NCBI GenBank assembly: GCA_021802425.1 | Contig: JAJZXJ010000003.1 | Location: forward strand, 37,743 to 101,742 | Direction of reading: 5' to 3' | Source: Acidulodesulfobacterium sp021802425 | GTDB lineage: Bacteria; SZUA-79; Acidulodesulfobacterales; Acidulodesulfobacteraceae | Length of the DNA: 64,000 bases | In this document: positions 53,922-62,008 of the stretch, in pieces | Position numbering within the stretch: the first letter of the stretch is position 1 | How the letters are laid out: each line of letters opens with the position of its first letter | The notes under the pieces: generated by a model | What the model was told of the DNA's origin: nothing | Seen by the model: only the letters and a program-made list of their open reading frames with translations | The model's database searches: none | Position numbers and translations under genes: made by a program

Positions 53922-54611
53922 CTAAAACGGCCCCTCGCTATAAACATAATACGGAGAAAGCCCTTCGGCATATTTTAAATCGTTTTTTATTCCGCTTTCC
54001 AACGCATGCTTAGCCGCATAATACGGTATTTTTGTTAAATCAAAAGGATTCAGTGAAACAATTTCCTTAAGTTCACTTTTAACTCTTTCATACCTGTCTT
54101 TTTGGTTATATCCGTAAACTAAGATTGGCGCGCTGCCAAGCCCGCTTATAAACGACTTAAGTTCTTCTAAATTAAACTGCCCAATCTTAAGATATGGGGT
54201 AAAATTTCCATTTTTTAACATAAAAGCAGATGCATAGTATCTATTTTTTATTGCATCTTTTACGGCTACGATATATTTAGAACCTAAATTATTTTTAAAA
54301 AAGGGGTAAGCGCAGACAAATAAACTGCCAAGCCCGATTATATTTAAGCCGAGGGCGTAGGAAAGCGTTTTGGCTATCGTAAGAGAAACCCTCACTCCCG
54401 TAAAAGAACCGGGGCCTAACGATACTACTATTCCGTTTAAGTCATTTAATTTTATGCAGGTTTTCGATAACATTGCGTCTATTTGCTTAAAAATTAATAC
54501 GGAATGGTTTTCATGAAATCCGGAAATTGTTTCGGCAATCACATTAAAATTATCGCCCATTATTAATATATTTGAGTACCCGCTTGAACTATCGATAGAC
54601 AGGATAGGCAT
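53922..54611 (-). CDS. tsaB: tRNA threonylcarbamoyladenosine biosynthesis protein TsaB
   Basis: The 229-residue ASKHA-fold protein begins MPILSIDSSSGYSNILI and shows NGIVVSLGPGSFTGVRVSLTIAKTLSYAL, the TsaB signature. It forms the t6A complex with TsaD and TsaE; it keeps no ATPase activity itself. It lies 3 bases after rseP. Confidence 0.95.
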   Translation of the reverse strand: MPILSIDSSSGYSNILIMGDNFNVIAETISGFHENHSVLIFKQIDAMLSKTCIKLNDLNGIVVSLGPGSFTGVRVSLTIAKTLSYALGLNIIGLGSLFVCAYPFFKNNLGSKYIVAVKDAIKNRYYASAFMLKNGNFTPYLKIGQFNLEELKSFISGLGSAPILVYGYNQKDRYERVKSELKEIVSLNPFDLTKIPYYAAKHALESGIKNDLKYAEGLSPYYVYSEGPF

Positions 54612-54614
54612 AGT

Positions 54615-55697
54615 TTAAGTCTTTATAGTTCTAATAATGTCATTATAAGAAACAAATAATAACAGTAAAATTAACAGCGCAAAACCGACTTTAGCGGCTG
54701 TTTCCTGAAACTTAACGCTTAAAGGCTTTCTCTTAATCATCTCGATAATAGAGAATAACAAATGCCCTCCATCGAGAGCAGGGATTGGAAATAGATTTAT
54801 AAGCCCTATATTCACGCTAATAAACGCTATAAAATAAAAAAAATCCGAAACTCCCATGCTTGCAGCTCTTCCTGAAAGTTGAGCTATCATTATCGGCCCT
54901 CCTAAATCGCTTGCAGGAAGTTTACCCGCAATAAGGTAAAAAAGGCTAATCATGGTTATATAAATTATAAACCAAATTTCTTTAAGCGATGAATAAAAAG
55001 AATTAAATATATTGCTGTATTTATAATAAACGGCATTTTGCGACGGGTAAATGCCTATAATATATCTTTTTGTTTTTTGTCCGAAAACATTTAGTCCTGC
55101 GGCAACCACGGGCTTTAATTTGACAAAATAACTTTTCTTCCCCTCTTTAATGGCAAGCGTTATCGTAGTTTTACCATATTTTTGAATATATTTTGACAAA
55201 GACTGCCACGATTTTATCTTTGTTCCGTTAATCCCTGTTATAACATCGCCTTTTTTAAGCCCCGCTTTTGCGGCGGGATGCCCTTTAATTACGCCGCCTA
55301 TTACGGATTTTAAAACAGGCCTGCCTGCCATAAATATAATCGTAAAAATTATTAAAGCTAAAATGAAATTAAAAAAGGGACCGCAAAAGATAATAAGAAA
55401 CTTTTTATACGGCGGCAAATTGCTATAAGAACGCTTTTGATCTTCGGGCGGTAATTCTTCGGAAGGGTCTTCGCCGAGAAGTTTAACATACCCACCGAGC
55501 GGAAGGGCCGAAACGACATATTCCGTTTCCCCCGCTTTTTTGCCAAATATTTTTGGACCAAAACCCAGAGAAAACTTCTCTACCTTTACCCCTAATTTTT
55601 TTGCGACAATAAAATGTCCAAACTCATGGATTAAAACAATAATGCTTATAACAATGAGAAATGCAACTACATCATAGAAAATTCCGTTAATTATCAT
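54615..55697 (-). CDS. rseP: Site-2 intramembrane metalloprotease RseP
   Basis: The 360-residue membrane protein has the zinc site VLIHEFGHFIVAKKLGVKVEKFSLGFGP (HExxH at the first helix), a PDZ domain (about 135-200; VIGGVIKGHPAAKAGLKKGDVITGING) and the second metal motif FPIPALDGGHLLF in a later helix. Only one PDZ domain is present, against two in Escherichia coli. It cleaves anti-sigma factors and signal-peptide remnants. Two REP-like hairpins separate it from pheT. Confidence 0.96.
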   Translation of the reverse strand: MIINGIFYDVVAFLIVISIIVLIHEFGHFIVAKKLGVKVEKFSLGFGPKIFGKKAGETEYVVSALPLGGYVKLLGEDPSEELPPEDQKRSYSNLPPYKKFLIIFCGPFFNFILALIIFTIIFMAGRPVLKSVIGGVIKGHPAAKAGLKKGDVITGINGTKIKSWQSLSKYIQKYGKTTITLAIKEGKKSYFVKLKPVVAAGLNVFGQKTKRYIIGIYPSQNAVYYKYSNIFNSFYSSLKEIWFIIYITMISLFYLIAGKLPASDLGGPIMIAQLSGRAASMGVSDFFYFIAFISVNIGLINLFPIPALDGGHLLFSIIEMIKRKPLSVKFQETAAKVGFALLILLLLFVSYNDIIRTIKT

Positions 55698-55760
55698 ATA
55701 TTTATTTTATTTTAAATTTACTTATAATCCTCCCGATTCCGGCATCTTAAAATCGTCTGA

Positions 55761-55790
55761 GGGACAGATTTGAAATATGTCCCCTAATAT
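55761..55790. repeat. REP-like palindrome, copy 1
   Basis: A hairpin with GGGACA (55761-55766) paired to TGTCCC, an inner ATTT/AAAT stem and a one-base loop, followed by TAATAT. The 30-base core is identical to copy 2 in the same orientation 83 bases away. TCGTCT precedes both copies. Its 5'-most stem base is A instead of the G of copy 2. Confidence 0.8.
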
Positions 55791-55842
55791 AGATATTATT
55801 ATATTGTTTTTTGCCGTAAAGTGCAATTTATTTTTCGTCTTA

Positions 55843-55873
55843 GGGGACAGATTTGAAATATGTCCCCTAATAT
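55843..55873. repeat. REP-like palindrome, copy 2
   Basis: GGGGACA at 55843-55849 pairs with TGTCCCC at 55861-55867 around the inner ATTT/AAAT stem, followed by TAATAT as in copy 1. The two copies lie between the pheT stop and the rseP start. I recall similar GGGGACAGATTT hairpins as REP sequences mobilised by REP-associated tyrosine transposases; no such transposase is in this window. Confidence 0.8.
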
Positions 55874-55883
55874 CATACCGGTT

Positions 55884-58313
55884 TTAACCCCTTAAGGTTA
55901 TTCCGAACAGGCTGCCCAGCTCTTTTAATAAGTTATCCCTTAATAAGTTTACTTCTTCCATGGTTAAAGTTCTATCACCCGCTATCGCGTCATATCTTAT
56001 AAGAAAGGATACTTTGCCTTCTTCTATTTGCTTGCCCGTGTAAATATCCGCCAGCCTTACATTTCTGATTAATTCCGAAAAGCCCTTTATATACTTTTCA
56101 ATACCCCCGTATTCTATATTTGAATCCGCAATAATCGAAATATCTTGCTCTATTGCCGGATATTTGGGCGGTATAACGAATGCCTTTTTTAATGAAATAA
56201 ATTCTTTAAGGGAGTCTAAATCGATATCAAAGACAAATGTCTTATATTCTATCCCGAACTCTTCCAATATATTCCTCTTTATTTCACCAAAAATACCTAT
56301 CCTCTTTTTACCTGTTAAAACTTCCAAAGAAGTATCAATATCAAATATGGGGTTATCCTCTATTTTAGAATAAACAATTTTTTTAAGACCTAATTCTTTA
56401 AGTAAAAATTCTATTATGCCTTTGCCGCCGTAAAATTCCGTTTCTTGTTTGTCAAGTTTTATCCCGCCGTATAACAGTCCGCACAAGACATTTTGTTCCA
56501 AAACAGGGTAATTATCCGAAGGTTCGTTTACATAAGTCTTGCCAATCTCGAATATCTTTATGTTTTTATATTTTTTTGAATTTTGAGATAAAACCCTCAG
56601 GATATCAGGGACTAAACTTGTTCTAAAATATGTATAGTCCGCCGAAATCGGGTTTTTTAGTTCCAAAATTTTATCCTTTTTACTACCCGATATTCTAAGC
56701 TCAAGCTCTCCGACTAACGACGGGTTTATTACTTCGATAAAACCGTTATATCTTAATAAATCTCTAAGCATCGTAGATGTTTCATGATTTATGTTTTTGG
56801 GGGGCGGATTTAAAATGCCGTATGGAATTGAGGATTTAATATTTTCATAGCCGTATATCCTGAGGACATCCTCGTAAATATTAACTTTATCCGATATATC
56901 GTTTCTAAAATACGGAGGGACGGCTTCAAATATATCTCCATTTTCGTTAATTTTAGACTTTACCGCGCTAACATCATATCCAAGCCTCGATAGAATATTT
57001 AATACTTTGCCGTTTTCAATTACCTCGCCCGAAAATTCAAATAAATCCTTGAACTTTATCGAATAACTTTGCGGCTTTTCCACTTCTTTAATATCATAAG
57101 CATAGTATTCAACCTTTGCATCGGGGATATACTTTTTCACTAAATATATAAACCTCTTAATTCCTAAAACGGAAACTAACGGGTGCAAACCCTTTTCAAA
57201 CCTTGTCGATGCGTCGGTTCTCAGGGAAAGCATCCTTGAAGTCCGCCTAATGCTCGACATATCGAAATTTGCCGATTCAACGACGATAGAATTCGAATTT
57301 TCGTCTATTTCACTATTTAAAGCCCCCATGATTCCCGCAAGGGCTATTATTTTTTGCCCGCATTCTACGACAATATCCCCGTTCATTAATTTTCTTTCCT
57401 TGCCGTCTATAGTAAAAACAGACTCCCCGTCACCGACAGGTCTAATATTTATTTGCTTTTCGCCCAGCTTTTTTTCGTCGAAGGCGTGAAGCGGCTGGGA
57501 TGTCTCAAGCATAACGATATTTGTTAAATCCACGACATTGTTAATTGGTCTAACTCCGCTTTTTATTAGTTTGTTTTTAATGTCTGCGCCCGATTCTTTT
57601 ATCTTTATATTGCTAATTTTAACCGCAATATAAGCAGGAATCAAATCCCTGTTTTCTACATTAACGGTTAATTTATCGTTTTGGGCGCCATAAAATTTTC
57701 CCGGGATGATTTCTATATCATTATAGATTTCGGGTAAAATAATTTCTTTGTTAATTATGGCGGATAACTCGTACGCAAACCCCAATACTCCAAATAAATC
57801 GGGTCTATTAGGCTCAAGGTCGAATTCTAAAACAGTATCGTCAAGATTAAAGATTTCGTACGCCGTTGTGCCGGCTTCTTCGAAAGGAAATTTTATAATG
57901 GAGGGCATATTTAACTGAAAGCCTAAATCCTTTTCGGAGCAAAATGCCGCCTCCGAAATAACGCCGAAGATTGCTTTATCCCTTATCTTTAACCCGTGTT
58001 CGAAAACAGCCCCCTTTGTTGCAATTAGCGGTTTCTCCCCAACCTTAATATCAAGACCCGCCTTCGTAAAAACCACATTTTTCATTCCGATAATTTCACC
58101 GCCGTAAACCCCTGCAATTCCAAACTTATCGTTCGAAGGGTGTTCACTAATAGACCGTATTTCCCCGACGACGATATTCTTGAAAGATTTTTTCAGAAAA
58201 TATGGAATTATTTTTTCAACCTCCATAGTTCTATTATTAAAAAGATTTGCAATCTTTTCACTGTCCATATCGAAATCAATAAACTCTTTAAGCCAATTTA
58301 AGCTGACCTTCAA
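55884..58313 (-). CDS. pheT: Phenylalanyl-tRNA synthetase beta subunit
   Basis: The 809-residue protein has the full bacterial beta-subunit layout: N-terminal MKVSLNWLKEFIDFD, an EMAP-like tRNA-binding domain (about 40-155), the B3/B4 editing domain (about 205-390; SIRRTSRMLSLRTDASTRFEKGL), B5 (about 400-475), the pseudo-catalytic core and the C-terminal anticodon-binding FDX-ACB domain (FVIPPKYPAIEQDISI ... KVSFLIRYDA). It is 3.7 kb away from pheS, with three unrelated genes between, which is unusual. Confidence 0.97.
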   Translation of the reverse strand: MKVSLNWLKEFIDFDMDSEKIANLFNNRTMEVEKIIPYFLKKSFKNIVVGEIRSISEHPSNDKFGIAGVYGGEIIGMKNVVFTKAGLDIKVGEKPLIATKGAVFEHGLKIRDKAIFGVISEAAFCSEKDLGFQLNMPSIIKFPFEEAGTTAYEIFNLDDTVLEFDLEPNRPDLFGVLGFAYELSAIINKEIILPEIYNDIEIIPGKFYGAQNDKLTVNVENRDLIPAYIAVKISNIKIKESGADIKNKLIKSGVRPINNVVDLTNIVMLETSQPLHAFDEKKLGEKQINIRPVGDGESVFTIDGKERKLMNGDIVVECGQKIIALAGIMGALNSEIDENSNSIVVESANFDMSSIRRTSRMLSLRTDASTRFEKGLHPLVSVLGIKRFIYLVKKYIPDAKVEYYAYDIKEVEKPQSYSIKFKDLFEFSGEVIENGKVLNILSRLGYDVSAVKSKINENGDIFEAVPPYFRNDISDKVNIYEDVLRIYGYENIKSSIPYGILNPPPKNINHETSTMLRDLLRYNGFIEVINPSLVGELELRISGSKKDKILELKNPISADYTYFRTSLVPDILRVLSQNSKKYKNIKIFEIGKTYVNEPSDNYPVLEQNVLCGLLYGGIKLDKQETEFYGGKGIIEFLLKELGLKKIVYSKIEDNPIFDIDTSLEVLTGKKRIGIFGEIKRNILEEFGIEYKTFVFDIDLDSLKEFISLKKAFVIPPKYPAIEQDISIIADSNIEYGGIEKYIKGFSELIRNVRLADIYTGKQIEEGKVSFLIRYDAIAGDRTLTMEEVNLLRDNLLKELGSLFGITLRG

Positions 58314-58346
58314 CTCTTTTAAATCCTCCTTAAAATAAAAATTAAA

Positions 58347-59336
58347 CTAACCGAATAAGCCGGGTTGCATTAATAATGAACTGCGGGTATCGGATTTTTC
58401 TTCATAAATGTCATTATATACGATTCTTAATTCATCCATAACTTCCGCCAAATCAAGTATGCCGTTTTTATCTAATTTTAACGCTGCTACCCCGTTTCTT
58501 CCCAACAAAGATTTTAAACCGGAGTTATCTTTTGAATTCATAAGTTCTTTAGCGTATTCGGGAACAAAAACCGGCCTTTTTTGCTTTAAAGAAAAACCGC
58601 AAGTTTTCATGGTTCCGCCGTTTACGGGAGACGATATAGCGAATGTCCCGAGGCTTGAACCGCTCTGAAGCCTGTCTCTCGCAATTAAATTTTTAGCGCT
58701 AATTTTTGAATGCAGGGGAAACTCGGAAACTATTGCTCCGTTGCGCAAAATAATTTCTTGATAAAGATTCCTGTTTTCAGGCGGATATACGGATTCTAAT
58801 AATCCTGAGCCGATATACGCAACGGTATAACAGTTGTTTTTTAACGCAGTTTTATGCGCAACGGTATCTATTCCGGCGGCAAGACCGCTTATTATCGAAA
58901 ACCCGGATGAACAAAGCTGCTCCGTTAAATTTTGAGCCAGATCCAATGAATAATCAGGCGGATTTCTCTGTCCGACAACCGCAGCCGCAAATTTTAAGTT
59001 TTCCTTCAAAACCCCCTTATAATACAAAATTATCGGCTTGTTTCTTATAAAGTTTAAATTATAAGGATAAACCGGCGAGTTATATGTTATAATTTTAATC
59101 CCATTTTTTGAAGCATCTTCGATTTCATTGATAGCTTCAAAAAATGCCGTCCTGACAATCCTCGTATTCCTTAAAATTTCTATCTGTTCATCCTTCAGTC
59201 CTGCCTTTAAGAAATCCGGTTTCCCTGCATCAAAAATATCGCACGGATTTTTAAATGTTTTCAGTAAAAGAAAGATATGAATATTTTTTAATCCTTTAAT
59301 TTTTTTTAGCGCAAGGGTGCATATTAAATCATCCAT
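58347..59336 (-). CDS. dprA: DprA/Smf-like Rossmann-fold DNA-processing protein, atypical
   Basis: The 329-residue protein has an N-terminal helical (SAM/HhH-like) region (LKKIKGLKNIHIFLLL) and a DprA Rossmann fold: AVVGQRNPPDYSLDLA, SIISGLAAGIDTVAHKTAL, AYIGSGLLESVYPPENRNLY and GAIVSEFPL. The usual motif around the ssDNA site (FP-x-RNRIIAGLS) is replaced by AKNLIARDRLQSGSSLGTF and PVNGGTMKTCGFSLKQKRP, so it is a divergent branch. The C-terminal winged helix of transformation DprA is not obvious. It overlaps the ComF-like gene by 8 bases. Canonical DprA loads RecA onto incoming ssDNA; the role of this branch is uncertain. Confidence 0.85.
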   Translation of the reverse strand: MDDLICTLALKKIKGLKNIHIFLLLKTFKNPCDIFDAGKPDFLKAGLKDEQIEILRNTRIVRTAFFEAINEIEDASKNGIKIITYNSPVYPYNLNFIRNKPIILYYKGVLKENLKFAAAVVGQRNPPDYSLDLAQNLTEQLCSSGFSIISGLAAGIDTVAHKTALKNNCYTVAYIGSGLLESVYPPENRNLYQEIILRNGAIVSEFPLHSKISAKNLIARDRLQSGSSLGTFAISSPVNGGTMKTCGFSLKQKRPVFVPEYAKELMNSKDNSGLKSLLGRNGVAALKLDKNGILDLAEVMDELRIVYNDIYEEKSDTRSSLLMQPGLFG

Positions 59337-59919
59337 TAAAATCCCCTTGCAATTTGCCGCAACCTCCGGATGTTTTTCCCAGAAAAAGACCTGTAACCGA
59401 ATTAGCCCCCTTTTTCAATAAGGTTTGTTTTATTTGTCTAAATGTTGCTCCCGTGGTAATAATATCGTCAAATAAAATAATATTTTTTGATTTTAGTTCA
59501 CTTTTGTCTTTAATTAAAATAGAGCTTATAGAGCTTTTTTTGTATTTTGTTCCCGTTATATGATTGGGTTTATGCCCTTTAATGCAAACTACTTCATCCT
59601 TCAAGTAGCCGATCAAGCCGGCCGAGTTTAAATATGAACAAACTATGCTGTTCGGATAAATGTCGAGATAAGAACTGCTTGGCGGCACAGGTAAAATTAA
59701 ATCGTACGGATAAAAGTAGTAATAAATTATATTGCTCAAAAGTCTTGCAAAAAATGATATTATTTTATAATCCCCTTTTTTGTACCGCAGTATTAATTCG
59801 GAATATTCATCTAAAGAGGAACGGGTACCTTTTTTATTTCTTGGAATATAATTTCTTATGTAAAAATATTCCCCGTCGCCGCCTATATTTATACTATTTT
59901 TAAAAATTTTGCTTTGCAT
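59329..59919 (-). CDS. ComF-like phosphoribosyltransferase-fold protein
   Basis: The 196-residue protein carries the PRTase signature IILFDDIITTGATF (PRPP-binding) and an upstream LILPVPPSSSYLDIY. The N-terminal zinc finger of ComF/GntX is lacking; the first 70 residues are divergent. A segment GHKPNHITGTKYKKSS stands where ComF has its R-x-R-x-T-x-x-Q element. It is translationally coupled to the DprA-like gene (8-base overlap) and divergent from the helicase. ComF works in DNA uptake in transformable bacteria; here the pairing with an atypical DprA leaves uptake, repair or defence open. Confidence 0.75.
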   Translation of the reverse strand: MQSKIFKNSINIGGDGEYFYIRNYIPRNKKGTRSSLDEYSELILRYKKGDYKIISFFARLLSNIIYYYFYPYDLILPVPPSSSYLDIYPNSIVCSYLNSAGLIGYLKDEVVCIKGHKPNHITGTKYKKSSISSILIKDKSELKSKNIILFDDIITTGATFRQIKQTLLKKGANSVTGLFLGKTSGGCGKLQGDFNG

Positions 59920-59964
59920 CTCGGGTAAAGGTTATTAAAAATAAAAACGCATACTGATTTTATT

Positions 59965-62007
59965 ATGATAAATCTTTATTTTAAAAATTTCAATTTTAAT
60001 CTATCAAACTTTATAGGAATTGCCATTTTTTCGGAGGATAAGAAAAAATCATTTATAAAAAATCTAATAAATTTGGAATTGGATTATAATGTCATATCCT
60101 TTATTAAAATGAAATCTTCTTTACGGCTTTATAATAAAAATAAAATTTCCCGTCCGCTTAGTTTTCCTTTAAAATACATCGAAGAACTTTTCTCTTCAAA
60201 GTTTATAATTTTAGAAGATTTGTTTATAGAAAATCTGACGGATGCCGTTTTATTTAATGCGATATGCGATTTTGTTTTGCATAACAAAATTATTTTATGC
60301 CCCGTAATTGCGGACAATTTTGATTTACAAAGGATATACGATAATTTTAATAAAAATTTTTATGAAGATTTAATTATAGATATTTTTAAACTTCGCCTCA
60401 AGCTTCTAACGGCCACGAGAATAATTTACGATAGAAGCTCCGAATTTGTTACGGCTATAACTTATATTATTAAAAAGATAAGCGAACTTGGATTTCTCCA
60501 TCACGGTTTAAACCGGCAAAGCCCGTTTGGCAATCCCTGCTTAAAATTTATGGGCAAAGATAATTTTACGATAATGCTTAGAATCCACCCTTTAAAAAAA
60601 ATTATCGCCGTAAGAGATGAATTTATAGGAGATTCTAAAATAATGCTGAATATTTCATTTAACGATATTTATTTCAACCCCGATGAAATAATTAATAAAA
60701 TTAAGATATTCCCGTTTATTATTCGGGGAATTAAAAATGTTTCGAATAATAAAAAGACTGTAAAATTTAAATATGACAAATTAAGTAAAATTCAGGACAT
60801 TTCTATAAAAGAATTGAATTCAGCTCATCTTGTCATAGCAGGGGCGGGTTCGGGGAAAACCAGACTGATCGTAAATAAATTCTTATATCTTATGAATTTT
60901 ATGTCTCCGGGTGAAATTTTGGTATTAACATATACGAATAACGCCGCGGATGAAATAAAAAGCCGCATTGGCCGCCTTTGCACAGGCGATAATCTTAATA
61001 TAAAAAAAATATTAAATATTACGACATACCATAGTTTTTTTTACTCAATCATCAGGGAATATTATTTAGAACTTGGATTTAAGTCTGTGCCGTTAGTAAA
61101 GGAACAGGCTTGCGAAAATATTAAAACCGGTTTTATATCTTACGACGACATGATTTTAAATGTCTTAAAATTATTTAAAAATAAGAATATAGTTTATGAT
61201 ATTGCAAGCCGGTTTAAATATATTTTAGTCGATGAATATCAGGATCTGGATTTTTTAAGCGATATTATTATCAAAAAAATAGACGGCGGCAGAGGCATTA
61301 CGATGTACGCGGGGGATGACGATCAATCTATCTATGGTTTTAACGGCGGCGATTCAGCAAATCTTCTTTTCTTCGATTTATTTTATTCTTCGGGAAAATT
61401 GTTTATAATGCAATATAATTACCGGTCTAATTCAAAAATTATAAATTTTTGCAATTCCCTCCTTAATAATATAAATTTTAGATTTCCTAAAAAGATGATT
61501 CAATCCGAAGGTAATAATATGCTGCCCGATGAAAATGCTGTCGATATTCTAAGTTTCGAAAGTAAAAATTCGGAGGAAAGATTTATTATAGGCCGGTTTA
61601 ATTTGTATCTGGCTATGGGGGAAAATGTAGGGGTTCTTGTCAGAACGCAAAAAGAGGAGGATAATTTTAAAAAAATTTTAAAAGAAATGAATCCCGAAGG
61701 CTATGCAAATTCTAAAAATTGGTTTATCGGAACAATCCATAAAAGCAAAGGAATGGAATTTGATACCGTATTTATTGCAAATGCAAATAACGGCAACATA
61801 CCCCACTTAAAAAGTTTAACGCAGGCATATAGCAAAAATAAAAAAAGCAAAAATTTAAACCACCCGTTTCAGTTTTTTCTAAATAACGATATTAATGGAA
61901 ATAGCGCATATGAGGATGAAATTAAACTATTTTATGTAGCGGTTTCAAGGGCAAAGAAGAAAGTTTTTATAACATACTCGGGTAAGAAGTCCGAATTTTT
62001 AGCATAG
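59965..62007 (+). CDS. UvrD-like SF1A helicase with unrecognised N-terminal domain
   Basis: The 680-residue protein has SF1A motifs: Walker A AGAGSGKTR at 292-300, LTYTNNAADEI, DEYQD at 423-427, GDDDQSIYGFNGG from about 449, YNYRSNSKI, IHKSKGMEF at 591-599 and VAVSRAKK at 658-665. The first roughly 285 residues match no domain I recognise, and the Q motif before Walker A is degenerate (IKELNSAHLVIAG). The 2B region is much reduced compared with UvrD/Rep. Codon use is strongly AT-biased and the protein is rich in Lys, Asn, Ile and Phe. It is the only plus-strand gene between 16967 and the window end, divergent from the ComF-like gene with 45 bases between and convergent with pheS. Confidence 0.85.
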   Translation: MINLYFKNFNFNLSNFIGIAIFSEDKKKSFIKNLINLELDYNVISFIKMKSSLRLYNKNKISRPLSFPLKYIEELFSSKFIILEDLFIENLTDAVLFNAICDFVLHNKIILCPVIADNFDLQRIYDNFNKNFYEDLIIDIFKLRLKLLTATRIIYDRSSEFVTAITYIIKKISELGFLHHGLNRQSPFGNPCLKFMGKDNFTIMLRIHPLKKIIAVRDEFIGDSKIMLNISFNDIYFNPDEIINKIKIFPFIIRGIKNVSNNKKTVKFKYDKLSKIQDISIKELNSAHLVIAGAGSGKTRLIVNKFLYLMNFMSPGEILVLTYTNNAADEIKSRIGRLCTGDNLNIKKILNITTYHSFFYSIIREYYLELGFKSVPLVKEQACENIKTGFISYDDMILNVLKLFKNKNIVYDIASRFKYILVDEYQDLDFLSDIIIKKIDGGRGITMYAGDDDQSIYGFNGGDSANLLFFDLFYSSGKLFIMQYNYRSNSKIINFCNSLLNNINFRFPKKMIQSEGNNMLPDENAVDILSFESKNSEERFIIGRFNLYLAMGENVGVLVRTQKEEDNFKKILKEMNPEGYANSKNWFIGTIHKSKGMEFDTVFIANANNGNIPHLKSLTQAYSKNKKSKNLNHPFQFFLNNDINGNSAYEDEIKLFYVAVSRAKKKVFITYSGKKSEFLA

Positions 62008-62008
62008 G

